Source: Roseibium suaedae (GTDB lineage Bacteria > Pseudomonadota > Alphaproteobacteria > Rhizobiales > Stappiaceae). From it: a stretch of 64,000 nt of DNA. A program made the position numbers and the translations under genes. The DNA lies in NCBI RefSeq assembly GCF_900142725.1, contig NZ_FRBW01000003.1:372001-436000 (forward strand), written 5' to 3'. Below the pieces are notes generated by a model, which did not search any database, was not told the origin of the DNA, and saw only the letters and a list, made by a program, of their open reading frames with translations. This document shows, one piece after another, positions 1 through 9,891 of the stretch. How positions within the stretch are numbered: position 1 is the first letter of the stretch; the number at the start of each line of letters is the position of its first letter.

Positions 1-303
1 CAAGGCGGCAAGACGCTCTATGCCCGCGACGACGCCCACAAGGACGAGTTGATGGCGACCGTCTTCAAGGGCAAGTCCAAGGTGGAAATCGGACGCTTCA
101 AAGGCCTTGGTGAAATGCTGCCCTCGCAGCTGAAGGAAACCACCATGGATCCATCCAAGCGCACCATGCTGAGGGTCGCCATTTCCGAAATGGCAGAAGA
201 AGACACCAGCGACACGGTGGAGCGCCTGATGGGCAACAAGCCGGAAGCCCGGTTCCGCTTCATTCAGGACAATGCCGAATTTGCAGAAGACCTGGACATC
301 TGA
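1..303 (+). CDS. parE: DNA topoisomerase IV subunit B (ParE), C-terminal end, partial
   Basis: The first 100 codons are the C-terminal end of a type IIA topoisomerase B subunit; the gene starts left of the window. The frame opens with QGGKTLYARDD and carries the TOPRIM-tail block KVEIGRFKGLGEM, then the C-terminal pattern RLMGNKPEARFRFIQ. KGLGEM is common to ParE and GyrB. The KPEARF wording and the acidic end DLDI fit alphaproteobacterial ParE better than GyrB, which usually reads VEPRR there. ParE supplies the ATPase of topoisomerase IV, which decatenates daughter chromosomes. GyrB is the alternative and cannot be excluded from this fragment. Confidence 0.75.
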   Translation, partial: QGGKTLYARDDAHKDELMATVFKGKSKVEIGRFKGLGEMLPSQLKETTMDPSKRTMLRVAISEMAEEDTSDTVERLMGNKPEARFRFIQDNAEFAEDLDI

Positions 304-413
304 TCCGGCCACATTCGGGCAGTGCTATTTTTTGGGCACTGCCTCTCTCTGAACAAATTGACCCAGCGATAATCATAAGTTACTTCTAGCTACAGTTTTT
401 GGGATTTTTTCCT

Positions 414-1220
414 ATGCTTCATTCATTGTATTCCGCCATAGACCGCCGGAGACGGCCACTTCGGGAACATCATTTCGTGACGTTTCCGGACATCAAGGTC
501 GCTTATGCGCGCGTCCCAGGCTGCCCTGCACGCACCCTGTCGAAGTTGATCGACCGTCTGTCCAGCTCTGCGCTGGCGTGCAAGTCCGGCATGGCCGCGT
601 CCCGCAGCAGAGGAACTTCGTCTGCTGGCAATTCCAGCCAGCGCAAGCCGGACCCTGCTCTTGTCTGGCACCGGGATGCAGATCTCTACACGGCCCGCGA
701 CCTGCAGCGGAAGCTTCCGGATGCCTTCGTCTTTGCCCTGATCCAGAATCCGTTTGAACGGGTCGCAGACAGTTTCGTGTCCGTGATCGAGAGCGAAGCC
801 CCGCTTCCGACCTTCTTTGCCGACAACGGCTTTTCCAAAGACATGAGCCTGGACCAGTTCGCAGCCCGGGTTGCGACCACTTCCGACATGTCCTGCGACA
901 ACCAGCTGCGCACCCAGACATCCATTCTGAAACATGAAGGCCGCATTGTTCCGGACCTCATTCTGTCGATGGACCGGCTGCATCTTCAATGGTCCCGCCT
1001 GCGGGGCCAGCTCTGGGAACGGTCGAACGTCGACATCGGCCCGAAGGCACCCGCCATCAGCACCTCCGCCCGTGTCCAGGAACTGGCGCAGGCCCTGACA
1101 AAGTCGCCTGCAGCCCGTGAGCTTCGCCGCCGCTTTGCCCGCGACTATGTCCTACTGGACACCAGCTGGAACGGCGCGACACCGGTTCGCTCAGCTTCTC
1201 CTATCCGCATCTCGGCCTGA
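414..1220 (+). CDS. Sulfotransferase-family-like protein
   Basis: This 268-residue protein has the layout of the bacterial Sulfotransfer_2-like family. An N-terminal stretch KVAYARVPGCPARTLSKLI resembles the PAPS 5'-phosphosulfate loop region (usually IPKxAxTS), and FALIQNPFERVADSF resembles the 3'-phosphate-binding block (RxPxxRxxS). The usual Lys/Ser of the 5' loop are changed to Gly-Cys-Pro, so catalysis is uncertain. I chose the ATG at 414 because the frame upstream offers only a TTG. The ribosome binding site is weak. The gene stands alone between parE and the helicase. Acceptors in this family include sugars and lipids; nothing here shows which applies. Confidence 0.5.
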   Translation: MLHSLYSAIDRRRRPLREHHFVTFPDIKVAYARVPGCPARTLSKLIDRLSSSALACKSGMAASRSRGTSSAGNSSQRKPDPALVWHRDADLYTARDLQRKLPDAFVFALIQNPFERVADSFVSVIESEAPLPTFFADNGFSKDMSLDQFAARVATTSDMSCDNQLRTQTSILKHEGRIVPDLILSMDRLHLQWSRLRGQLWERSNVDIGPKAPAISTSARVQELAQALTKSPAARELRRRFARDYVLLDTSWNGATPVRSASPIRISA

Positions 1221-1489
1221 AACAGCTGAGCGAGCGGTCTGGCCGGCCGAACGTCCAGCCGCAGCACCCCTGACAGGCGGAATCCCGCAAAAGGCTGCCC
1301 TGCAGCACTGATACAACCTCCATTGTTAACCGAAATGAGCGTCAGAGCGCTGATCTGGCGAATTTCTGCGCCTTTAGCCGCTCGCGATCATTGACACGCT
1401 AGCGAACAAATGTAGGGTGTGCGCAACCTGGCCTCAGAGGGCCGGAAGATCTCATCATCCGTGCAATAACTTACCGGGCACCCCGCTCT

Positions 1490-3094
1490 ATGTCATTTAA
1501 TAGTCTCGGCCTTAGCGAGAAGGTTCTCGCCGCAGTTGAAGCCGCTGGATACTCCGAACCGACGGCCATTCAGGCAGGCGCCATTCCTCTTGTACTCGAA
1601 CGCCGGGATGTATTGGGCATCGCCCAGACGGGAACAGGCAAGACGGCAAGCTTCACGCTGCCGATGCTCACCCTGCTCGAAAAGGGCCGTGCCCGTGCCC
1701 GCATGCCACGCACGCTGATCCTTGAGCCGACCCGTGAACTGGCTGCCCAGGTTGAAGAAAACTTCGACAAATACGGCGTCAATCACAAGCTGAACGTCGC
1801 CCTTCTGATTGGTGGTGTCTCCTTCGGCGAGCAGGACAAGAAGATCGACCGCGGCGCAGACGTTCTGATCGCGACCCCGGGCCGTCTTCTCGACCACGTC
1901 GAGCGCGGCAAGCTGATGCTTCAGGGCGTGGAAATCCTCGTTATCGACGAAGCCGACCGCATGCTCGACATGGGCTTCATTCCGGACATCGAGCGGATCT
2001 GCAAGCTCATCCCCTTCACCCGCCAGACCCTGTTCTTCTCGGCCACCATGCCGCCGGAAATCCAGCGCCTGTCGGACGCTTTCCTGCAGAATCCGGCGCA
2101 GATCGAAGTAGCAGCGCCCTCGACCACCTCTGCAAATGTCACCCAGCGGCTGAAGGCAGCAGGCTCCGTCGACTATGAAAAGCGCGCGGCTCTTCGCGAG
2201 TTGCTTGAAAGCGCCGAAGACCTGAAGAACGCGATCGTCTTCTGCAACCGCAAGCGCGACATCACCACCTTGTTCCGCTCCCTGGAGCGTCACGGCTACA
2301 ATGTCGGTGCGCTTCATGGCGACATGGACCAGCGCACCCGCATGATGATGCTGGACAATTTCCGCAAGGGCAATGTAACCCTGCTGGTCGCCAGCGACGT
2401 GGCCGCCCGAGGTCTGGACATTCCGGACGTCAGCCACGTCTTCAACTACGACGTTCCGATCCATGCCGAGGACTATGTCCACCGCATCGGCCGTACAGGC
2501 CGTGCAGGCCGCAAGGGCTCTGCCTTCACCATCGTGACCGGTGACGACAAGAAGTATCTCGACGCGATCGAAACCCTGACCAAGCAGTCCATCGAGTGGA
2601 CTGGCGATCCGGTTGATTTCGAAGCCGCTGCCGAAGAGCGCAAGGCGCGCCGCCGCGGTGGCCGCAGCGCCGCAAAGGCCGCAGCTACTGACGAGCAGGA
2701 CGGACAGGCCGCAGTTCCGAAGAAGCGGGCAACCAGAAGCCGCTCCAGCCGCAAGGAAGTTGCAGAGGCAACGGAAACCGCGGTCGAACAGGTCGAGGAA
2801 GCGGCAGCAGGCGAAGAAAAGCCGGCACCGCGCCCGTCCCGCCGCCGCGCACCCAAGGCAGCCGCAGAAACTCCGGCGCCTGTCGAAGCCGTGGCCGACG
2901 AAATTCAGGACAATGAGCCGCAACCCCGGCCAACCCGCGCTGAGCGCCCTGCCCGTGGCGAGCGCAACCCGCGCAATGACCGGAATGCGCAGCCCCGCGC
3001 CCCGCGTCAGGAGCGCAATGAACCAGCCTTCGGGATTGGCGGCCACATACCAGCCTTCATTCTGCGGGATCCGCGCCCAAAGAAAGCGTCCTGA
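1490..3094 (+). CDS. rhlE: DEAD-box ATP-dependent RNA helicase, RhlE type
   Basis: The 534-residue protein has a complete DEAD-box core in residues 1-375: Q motif PTAIQ, Walker A AQTGTGKT, PTRELA, TPGRL, the DEAD box, SAT, the C-terminal RecA lobe with VASDVAARGLDIP, and motif VI HRIGRTGRAG. After residue about 390 the tail is low-complexity and rich in Arg, Lys, Ala and Glu (RRRGGRSAAK, RSRSSRKE, RPSRRRAPK), as in RhlE-type enzymes, where the tail binds RNA. It unwinds RNA duplexes during ribosome assembly or mRNA decay. A strong hairpin terminator follows the stop codon, so it is probably a single-gene unit. Confidence 0.93.
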   Translation: MSFNSLGLSEKVLAAVEAAGYSEPTAIQAGAIPLVLERRDVLGIAQTGTGKTASFTLPMLTLLEKGRARARMPRTLILEPTRELAAQVEENFDKYGVNHKLNVALLIGGVSFGEQDKKIDRGADVLIATPGRLLDHVERGKLMLQGVEILVIDEADRMLDMGFIPDIERICKLIPFTRQTLFFSATMPPEIQRLSDAFLQNPAQIEVAAPSTTSANVTQRLKAAGSVDYEKRAALRELLESAEDLKNAIVFCNRKRDITTLFRSLERHGYNVGALHGDMDQRTRMMMLDNFRKGNVTLLVASDVAARGLDIPDVSHVFNYDVPIHAEDYVHRIGRTGRAGRKGSAFTIVTGDDKKYLDAIETLTKQSIEWTGDPVDFEAAAEERKARRRGGRSAAKAAATDEQDGQAAVPKKRATRSRSSRKEVAEATETAVEQVEEAAAGEEKPAPRPSRRRAPKAAAETPAPVEAVADEIQDNEPQPRPTRAERPARGERNPRNDRNAQPRAPRQERNEPAFGIGGHIPAFILRDPRPKKAS

Positions 3095-3106
3095 AAATTT
3101 TTCAAC

Positions 3107-3133
3107 AGGCCCCGGAGTAATCCGGGGCCTTTT
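3107..3133 (+). terminator. Rho-independent terminator after rhlE
   Basis: A GC-rich stem (AGGCCCCGG / CCGGGGCCT) with a six-base loop AGTAAT runs into TTTT, 12 bp after the helicase stop codon. Confidence 0.88.
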
Positions 3134-3530
3134 CATTTCCGGCAGATGCTTTCCCGTACTTCTGCAAAAATGCGATAAGTAATTTAACCTGCGCTGACAG
3201 ATCAGCAGTCCGACGAGCCCCGTCGTGCGGACATTGATCCTGCGTTCCTCGTCCAAGTTCCTTCATTTTATGAAAGAGATGAGGCAGAAGACCAAGTTTC
3301 CAGCTCACACAAATCGCGTCAAACAATCATTCAAATTAAATAAAATATATAGATACAACCAAAACATTCAAAGAAATAGACCTCGCCCTTTTACCCTCAC
3401 CAAACAATGACAAAACGAAACCCTGAGCCACCGGGCGCTTTAACTTTAATTTAAGCGTTATTGTTGATTTTGACGATAGCTCCATTCATTACAAATGTTG
3501 CACTCACTTATTTCCGGAAGCGGGCAAACC
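3134..3530. other. Gene-free, AT-rich stretch before the diguanylate cyclase gene
   Basis: About 400 bp with clearly lower GC than its neighbours, particularly 3310-3500, with runs such as AAATAAAATATATAGATA and TTTAACTTTAATTTAAGCG. It presumably holds the promoter of the downstream GGDEF gene. I could not assign -35/-10 boxes or an operator. No convincing reading frame is present. Confidence 0.5.
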
Positions 3531-4583
3531 ATGGCGGAAGATGACGACTTCAAAAGGACAATTGTCTACGGCGAGTCAGCCATTTCCTATATCAAGCGCA
3601 ACAGCCTGCCCGCTTATCCGAAGAGCTATGAGCTTTGGTACACCTATTCCTCTGGCTACAACCACGGCCTCAATCGTGCCGTGAACGAGATCCTGCGCCA
3701 CAAGGGCAATATCTCGTCCGAGGACATGCAGCAGCTCTACAGCAAGTATCTTTCCCCGACCCGCCTTGGCGACCGTCTCAATGACGTTGGTTCGAAGGTC
3801 TCAAAGGAAGTCGAAGGGCTGATCGACTCCCTCAAGCACAGCGTGAATGCGGCATCCGATTATGGCCTGTCGCTGCGCAAGGCGACGAACATCCTGCCGG
3901 AACTTCAGGACCCGAAGAAACTGGAAGCCTTCATCACGATGATGGTTCACGCGACGCGGGAAGCCATGGTCTCGAATTCCAAACTGGAGGCCCAGTTGAT
4001 GGAATCCAAGCGCCAGTTCGAGGTGCTTCAGACCAATCTGGAAGCAATCCGCTACGAGTCCCTGACCGATGAACTGACCACACTCGGCAACCGCAAGCAT
4101 TTCGACACGGCTCTGGACCAGAGCATTGCCCAGGCCGACCATACCGGCGAGCCGATGGCGCTGCTCCTGACGGACATCGATCACTTCAAGCGCTTCAACG
4201 ACACCTATGGCCACCAGACCGGTGACCAGGTTCTGCGCCTCGTTGCGCTGACCACCAAGCAGAGCGTCAAGCCGCACGATGTTCCGTGCCGCTATGGTGG
4301 CGAGGAATTCGCGATCATTCTGCCGCGCTCCAGCCTGGCAGAGGCGCATGATGTAGCTGAAAAGATCCGGTCTTCCGTCATGTCCAAGGAACTGCTCAAG
4401 CGATCCACCGGAGAGAATCTGGGCCGTATCACCGTCTCGATCGGCATTTCCATGTACAGCCGGGGCGACACCGCCCATGGCTTAGTTGCCCGTGCCGACG
4501 AAGCACTCTACACGGCCAAGCGCAATGGCCGCAATCTCGTCGTCACCGAGAAAGACCTCAGAGAACGCACGGAAGTTGCCTGA
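3531..4583 (+). CDS. GGDEF diguanylate cyclase
   Basis: The 350-residue protein has a novel-looking N-terminal half (about residues 1-180, helical, no membrane segment or signal peptide) and a C-terminal GGDEF domain starting near SLTDELTTLGNR. The active-site loop reads RYGGEEF, so it should be able to condense two GTP into cyclic di-GMP. The inhibitory I-site, normally RxxD just before the loop, reads KPHD, so product inhibition may be weakened. I chose the ATG at 3531 because it has a purine-rich site (GGAAGCGGG) upstream. An in-frame ATG at 3495 lacks one. The N-terminus probably senses a cytoplasmic signal, unknown here. Confidence 0.88.
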   Translation: MAEDDDFKRTIVYGESAISYIKRNSLPAYPKSYELWYTYSSGYNHGLNRAVNEILRHKGNISSEDMQQLYSKYLSPTRLGDRLNDVGSKVSKEVEGLIDSLKHSVNAASDYGLSLRKATNILPELQDPKKLEAFITMMVHATREAMVSNSKLEAQLMESKRQFEVLQTNLEAIRYESLTDELTTLGNRKHFDTALDQSIAQADHTGEPMALLLTDIDHFKRFNDTYGHQTGDQVLRLVALTTKQSVKPHDVPCRYGGEEFAIILPRSSLAEAHDVAEKIRSSVMSKELLKRSTGENLGRITVSIGISMYSRGDTAHGLVARADEALYTAKRNGRNLVVTEKDLRERTEVA

Positions 4584-4644
4584 GCAGGACTCAGGCACGC
4601 TCTTGCCCCGTTAATCTTGGAAAATACAGGCGCAGCAGCACTAA

Positions 4645-5313
4645 TCAGCGCGCCGCATCCAGACCCATTCGCCAGAAATCGGCCTCAAGCCGGCTTGCCT
4701 GGGTGAAGGTCTGAAGCAGGGCCGGATAGCGGGCCTCTGTCAGATACCTGTCGGCCGTGCGGTCCATCCAGTCCGAAAAGGCCTGCGCCACACCCTGATA
4801 GCCACTGCCGGAATATTCATCCAGCCAATTGCGGTAGGACTTGGCAGCGGGGCCTTGCGGCTGGGCAGTCAGGTTGTCCCGCCCGATTTCCGCATAACCA
4901 AGGACGCAAGGGGCAAGCGCGACCTGCAGGTCGAGCAGATCGCCACGCATGCCGGTCTCAAGCACGAAACGGGTATAGGCAATCGTCTGGCTCGCCTCGG
5001 GCAGCTTCTGAAGCTCGTCCTTCGACAGGCCCCAGCCTGCGCACAAGCCGACATGAAGGTCCATTTCCGTGTCCAGAATGGCTTTCAGGCCTGCGAGGGC
5101 CTCCTGCATGTCAGCCAGATTGTCAGCCTTGTAGATGGCGAGCGCGTGGGCGCGCGAAAACTGGATCAGAAACAGATAATCCTGCGCCAGATAGGTCCGG
5201 AAGGCTTCTTCCGGTAGACTGCCGTCGGCAAGCCCCTGAACGAAGGCATGACGGGTGTAGTCCTGCCAGACAGCAAGACTGTCGGCGCGAAGCCGTTCAA
5301 AGAAACTGGACAT
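4645..5313 (-). CDS. tenA: TenA-family thiaminase II / aminopyrimidine aminohydrolase
   Basis: This 222-residue all-helical protein matches TenA. The block YLAQDYLFLIQFSRAHALA near residue 40 is the family's substrate-pocket helix, LAPCVLGYAEIG carries the catalytic Cys, and the C-terminal EADFWRMGLD carries the conserved Glu. TenA hydrolyses 4-amino-5-aminomethyl-2-methylpyrimidine, salvaging the pyrimidine half of degraded thiamine. It lies just downstream of sufA on the same strand, with an 18-bp gap, and so could be read through from the suf operon. No thiamine riboswitch was seen upstream. Confidence 0.9.
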   Translation of the reverse strand: MSSFFERLRADSLAVWQDYTRHAFVQGLADGSLPEEAFRTYLAQDYLFLIQFSRAHALAIYKADNLADMQEALAGLKAILDTEMDLHVGLCAGWGLSKDELQKLPEASQTIAYTRFVLETGMRGDLLDLQVALAPCVLGYAEIGRDNLTAQPQGPAAKSYRNWLDEYSGSGYQGVAQAFSDWMDRTADRYLTEARYPALLQTFTQASRLEADFWRMGLDAAR

Positions 5314-5331
5314 GAAGACTTAATCTCGGAT

Positions 5332-5715
5332 TCAGGCGCCGGCAGACAGCGCGTTCGGGTCGGCAGCTTGAAGGGACACGCTCTCGCCGCATCCACAGGC
5401 AGACACTTCGTTCGGGTTCTTGAAGATAAAGCCCGAGCGGAACTTAGTGACCTCGAAATCCATTTCCGTGCCCAGCAGGAACAGGACAGCGGACGGATCC
5501 ACATAGAGCCGCACGCCCTTGTCCTCGATGACATCGTCACCGGCCTTGGCTTCCTCGGCCAGCTCCATGGTGTATTCCATGCCCGCACAGCCGCCCTTCT
5601 TGATGCCCACGCGCAGCCCGAGCACATCCTTGTCGGAGTTCTCGACCAGCTCGCGCACGCGCTCGGCGGCGGCCTCGGTCAGTGTCATCACCTGGAATTT
5701 GCGCATAGCGCCCAT
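5332..5715 (-). CDS. sufA: A-type iron-sulfur carrier SufA/ErpA (HesB/IscA family)
   Basis: The 127-residue protein has the three cluster-binding cysteines of A-type carriers: one in GGCAGMEY and two in CGCGES near the C-terminus. It accepts [Fe-S] clusters from the SufBCD scaffold and passes them to apo-targets. It is the last suf gene here, downstream of sufT, on the operon strand. An alternative start lies three codons further in (MRKFQVM). The C-terminal tail after the CGCG motif is about 15 residues longer than in minimal IscA proteins. Confidence 0.9.
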   Translation of the reverse strand: MGAMRKFQVMTLTEAAAERVRELVENSDKDVLGLRVGIKKGGCAGMEYTMELAEEAKAGDDVIEDKGVRLYVDPSAVLFLLGTEMDFEVTKFRSGFIFKNPNEVSACGCGESVSLQAADPNALSAGA

Positions 5716-5834
5716 GTCAGCCTCTTTGTCCCGGAAAGGATGCCGGAGAGCATCGCATTACGAATCCTGCTTCCACCATATAGGCATTGGGGCAGTGGTT
5801 CAAAACCCCTGCCCCGAAACCAGACCCTTGAAGA

Positions 5835-6230
5835 TCAATACCAGTTGAGCGCCACCTTGGCCTCGTCGGACATACGCTCCGGCGACCAGGGCGGGTCGAA
5901 GACCATCTCCACATTGACCTGGCCAATGCCTGGAACGGCCTCAACGGCATTCTGTACCCAACCCGGCATTTCACCGGCCACCGGGCAGCCCGGAGCGGTC
6001 AGGGTCATGTCGATGTTGATCGAGCGGTCATCCTCGATGTCGACCTTGTAGATTAGGCCCAGCTCGTAGATGTCGCAGGGAATTTCCGGATCGTAGACGG
6101 TCTTCAGCGCACCGATGATGTCGTTGGTCAGACGGTCCAGTTCCGCAGCCGGAATGCTGGAGGTCGCGGCCACGTCGGTGCGCAGTTCCTCTCCGGCTTC
6201 ATTGGTGTCGATGGTGGTCATCTCACTCAT
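5835..6230 (-). CDS. sufT: SufT-like MIP18/DUF59 iron-sulfur maturation protein
   Basis: The 131-residue protein has an N-terminal extension of about 35 residues and then a DUF59 (MIP18) domain: DPEIPCDIYELGLIYKV, and the Cys motif TAPGCPVA. This matches the SUF-associated SufT, which helps mature Fe-S proteins, probably at the target-transfer step. I chose the ATG at 6230, which has a GGACGGAAG site upstream; the open frame further upstream runs inside sufS. The gene sits 11 bp after sufS, consistent with co-transcription. Confidence 0.88.
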   Translation of the reverse strand: MSEMTTIDTNEAGEELRTDVAATSSIPAAELDRLTNDIIGALKTVYDPEIPCDIYELGLIYKVDIEDDRSINIDMTLTAPGCPVAGEMPGWVQNAVEAVPGIGQVNVEMVFDPPWSPERMSDEAKVALNWY

Positions 6231-6241
6231 ATCTTCCGTCC

Positions 6242-7489
6242 TCAGGCGAAGAATGCCTGTGCCTTGATCAGGGCCTCCACCAGCACGTCGACTTCCGCCC
6301 GCGTGTTGTAGAGACCGAAACTTGCCCGACATGTAGACGTCACACCGTACTTTGCCAAGAGCGGCTGGGCACAATGCGTTCCGGCCCGCACGGCAACACC
6401 GGCCCGGTCGATGATCGTGGAGACATCATGGGCATGGGCTCCCTTGAGCTCGAAGGACACGATCGCCCCCTTGCCCGGCGCCGTTCCGAAGATGCGCAGC
6501 GAATTGATTTCCGACAGCCGCTGATGGGCATATGCAGACAGGTCCGCCTCGTGAGCCGCGATCCGCTCGCGCCCGATCGCATCCATGTAGTCAAGAGCTG
6601 CGCCAAGGCCGATGGCCTGGACGATCGGCGGCGTACCGGCCTCGAACCGGTGTGGCGGTTCATTGTAGGTCACCCGGTCCTCGGTGACATCCATGATCAT
6701 CTCACCGCCGCCCATGAACGGGCGCATGGCCTTCAGCTTGTCGGTCTTCGCCCACAACACGCCGATGCCCGACGGGCCGTAGACCTTGTGGCCGGTGAAG
6801 ACGTAGTAGTCGCAACCCAGGTCCTGCACATCCACCGGCAGGTGAACCGCGCCCTGGCTGCCATCAACCAGAACCGGAATGCCGCGCTCATGCGCGATCC
6901 GGCACACGTCCTTGATCGGAACAACAGTGCCGAGAACATTGGACATCTGGGTGATCGCCACGAGCTTCGTGCGGTCCGACAGCGTGTCCGCAAAGGCATC
7001 AAGGTCGAAGGAGCCATCCTCGCGCACATAGACCCACTTCAGCTTCGCGCCATTGCGCTCGCGGTGGAAATGCCAGGGCACGATATTGGAGTGGTGCTCC
7101 ATGATCGACAGGACGATCTCGTCGCCTTCGCTGAAGTAATCCGGACCCAAGCCATAGGACACCAGGTTGATCGCCTCGGTCGAGGACCGGGTGAAGACGA
7201 TCTCGTCCACGGACGGGGCATTCAGGAACCGGCGGACCTTCTCGCGGGCGGCTTCATAATTGTCGGTCGCAAGGTTCGACAGGAAATGCAGGCCACGATG
7301 GACGTTGGAATATTCCATCGAATAGGCCTTGGACACCGCATCGATCACGGCCTGCGGCTTTTGCGAGGAAGCACCATTGTCCAGATAGACCAGCGGCTTG
7401 CCATAGACCTCACGCGACAGGATCGGGAAATCCCTGCGGATGGCCTCGACATCATAGGCCTTATCGAGTTCTGCCGTCGCGACCGTCAT
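6242..7489 (-). CDS. sufS: Cysteine desulfurase SufS (group II)
   Basis: The 415-residue PLP enzyme shows SufS hallmarks: VYLDNGASSQKP near the N-terminus, the PLP-lysine block FTGHKVYGPSGIGVL, and the short catalytic-Cys loop RAGTHCAQPLL of group II enzymes. It takes sulfur from cysteine and hands it to the SufBCD complex. The start at 7489 has a good AAGGAG site. It is separated from sufD by 270 bp containing palindromic repeats. The operon also has a second, group I desulfurase (12296-13465), so two sulfur donors are made together. Confidence 0.95.
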   Translation of the reverse strand: MTVATAELDKAYDVEAIRRDFPILSREVYGKPLVYLDNGASSQKPQAVIDAVSKAYSMEYSNVHRGLHFLSNLATDNYEAAREKVRRFLNAPSVDEIVFTRSSTEAINLVSYGLGPDYFSEGDEIVLSIMEHHSNIVPWHFHRERNGAKLKWVYVREDGSFDLDAFADTLSDRTKLVAITQMSNVLGTVVPIKDVCRIAHERGIPVLVDGSQGAVHLPVDVQDLGCDYYVFTGHKVYGPSGIGVLWAKTDKLKAMRPFMGGGEMIMDVTEDRVTYNEPPHRFEAGTPPIVQAIGLGAALDYMDAIGRERIAAHEADLSAYAHQRLSEINSLRIFGTAPGKGAIVSFELKGAHAHDVSTIIDRAGVAVRAGTHCAQPLLAKYGVTSTCRASFGLYNTRAEVDVLVEALIKAQAFFA

Positions 7490-7614
7490 GCCGCCTGCTC
7501 CTTACCAGAAAATCTGACCCCAGAGGGTTTTGCGGAAACCGGGCGTACCCGGTTCTCTCGATCTTGTCTGCAAACGGTTTGCCATGACTGGCCTGCCCAT
7601 TTCCAGAGCGCGCT

Positions 7615-7718
7615 CCCTCTCCCCTCTGGGAGAGGGCTGGGGTGAGGGCTCGTTCACGAGGACGGAAGCCGCCCCCTCACCCGGACCTTTGGTCCGACCT
7701 CTCCCCGCCGGGGAGAGG
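7615..7718. repeat. Intergenic palindromic (REP-like) repeat between sufS and sufD
   Basis: Three palindromes stand side by side: CCCTCTCCC/GGGAGAGGG (7615-7636), GGACCTTTGGTCC (7683-7695) and CCTCTCCCC/GGGGAGAGG (7698-7718), joined by GGGTGAGGGC-type sequence. This is the pattern of dispersed intergenic palindromes common in alphaproteobacterial genomes. In the suf transcript it would fold into strong hairpins between sufD and sufS, and could tune mRNA stability or expression downstream. Confidence 0.7.
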
Positions 7719-7759
7719 TATAGCCCTCAGAAACGCTGCGGATTTGCAATCCGCGTTCC

Positions 7760-9079
7760 CTACTTCGCCGCCAGCCAGTCGCGGACGCGCTGTTCGAGGA
7801 TCTCAGTCACGTCCTCTTCAGCGAATTCCTCGATGGCTTCGGACAGGAAGGCCAGAACCAGAAGGGTCTTGGCTTCTTCCAGCGGAATGCCACGGGCACG
7901 CAGATAGAACAGCAGGTCCTCGTCGATCTCGCCACAGGTTGCGCCATGGGCACAGATTACGTCGTCAGCGAAGATTTCCAGTTCGGGCTTGTTGGCCATT
8001 TCTGCGCCTTCGGACAGGAGCAGAGCCTGGGTCATCATCTCGCCGTCGGTCTTCTGGGCGTGCTGGGCAACATTGATGCGGCCCTGGTAAACGCCACGGG
8101 CATCATCATCGAGAACCGTCTTGAAGAACTCGCGGCTGTTGCAATGAGGCACAGCGTGGTCAACGATCAGGGTCTGGTCGGCCAGAGCCTTGCCGCGGGC
8201 CAGCGTGACGCCATAGATCTTGGCTTCGGAGTTCTCGCCGGCAAAGGCGACGAACTGCTGGTTGCGGGTAAAGTCCGGTCCGGCGATGAAGCAGAGCGTC
8301 TTGAGTTCCGCTTTCGCGCCGATGCGCGACAGGGTGGTCGCCAGAACGGCGCCGGCCCCTTCGCTGATCATCAGACGGGTGGTTGCCAGATGGGCCTTGT
8401 CCGCGACGTCATAGTCGAAGACCGCATTGGTTTCCCCTGCCCCGGCCTTGCCCGCAAAGGTCTCAACCAGGCGCAGCTTAGCACCTTCACCCAGCTCCAC
8501 GCGGCAACGGGTCACCTGGGCACCTTCGCTGACGGCGATCTGCACCAGCTCGACCGGCTTGGAAACCTCTGCGCCCGCCTTCACGCTCAAGACGACGCCG
8601 CCCTGAACAAATGCGGTGTTGAGGGCCAGGACGCCATCGGTTCCGGCAGACTTCGGCTGCGCCAGAAGCGCGGCGCCCTTGTCACCAGCAAGCGCCGCAT
8701 TGAAGTCGGCAAGGCTCACGCCTTCCGCTTCAAGAGCCGCCACATCGCTGAGTTCGGCCACATAGGAGCCGTTGGCAATCACGATCCGGTAGCGGTCGAG
8801 TTCGCCGAGCATGTCGGCTGCGCCGAGGGCGGCCTTCGCCTCGTCCACGGAAACGGCAGCCGCCAGAGGCGCTGCAGACTTCAGGAAAGCGCGAAGATCG
8901 GAGTACTTGTACTCTTCGACCCGGCGGTGCGGCAGACCCTTGGCCTTGATCTGACCGGCAGCCGACGCGCGCAGAGCTGCGACGGCATCAGACCCGGCGA
9001 GACCCGTCCGCGCTGCATCGAACCGGTCGACAAGACCCGTTTCCGCCTGCGTCAGATTGATCGGTGTGGTCACGTTCAT
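7760..9079 (-). CDS. sufD: Fe-S cluster assembly protein SufD
   Basis: The 439-residue protein is a SufB/SufD-fold scaffold. It has the long beta-helix core with NQQFVAFAGENSEAKIYGV and the conserved C-terminal helix region CAHGATCGEIDEDLLFYLRARGI, and lacks the extra N-terminal Cys region of SufB. SufD pairs with SufB and SufC to form the SufBC2D scaffold on which clusters are built. It follows sufC by 14 bp, with a GGAG site just upstream of its ATG. Confidence 0.95.
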   Translation of the reverse strand: MNVTTPINLTQAETGLVDRFDAARTGLAGSDAVAALRASAAGQIKAKGLPHRRVEEYKYSDLRAFLKSAAPLAAAVSVDEAKAALGAADMLGELDRYRIVIANGSYVAELSDVAALEAEGVSLADFNAALAGDKGAALLAQPKSAGTDGVLALNTAFVQGGVVLSVKAGAEVSKPVELVQIAVSEGAQVTRCRVELGEGAKLRLVETFAGKAGAGETNAVFDYDVADKAHLATTRLMISEGAGAVLATTLSRIGAKAELKTLCFIAGPDFTRNQQFVAFAGENSEAKIYGVTLARGKALADQTLIVDHAVPHCNSREFFKTVLDDDARGVYQGRINVAQHAQKTDGEMMTQALLLSEGAEMANKPELEIFADDVICAHGATCGEIDEDLLFYLRARGIPLEEAKTLLVLAFLSEAIEEFAEEDVTEILEQRVRDWLAAK

Positions 9080-9093
9080 GTCTCCAACCCCGC

Positions 9094-9849
<756 letters not shown>

Positions 9850-9891
9850 TACTTCAACCTTCGTTTTGGTCCGGCCGGGGCGGCTCGCAGT

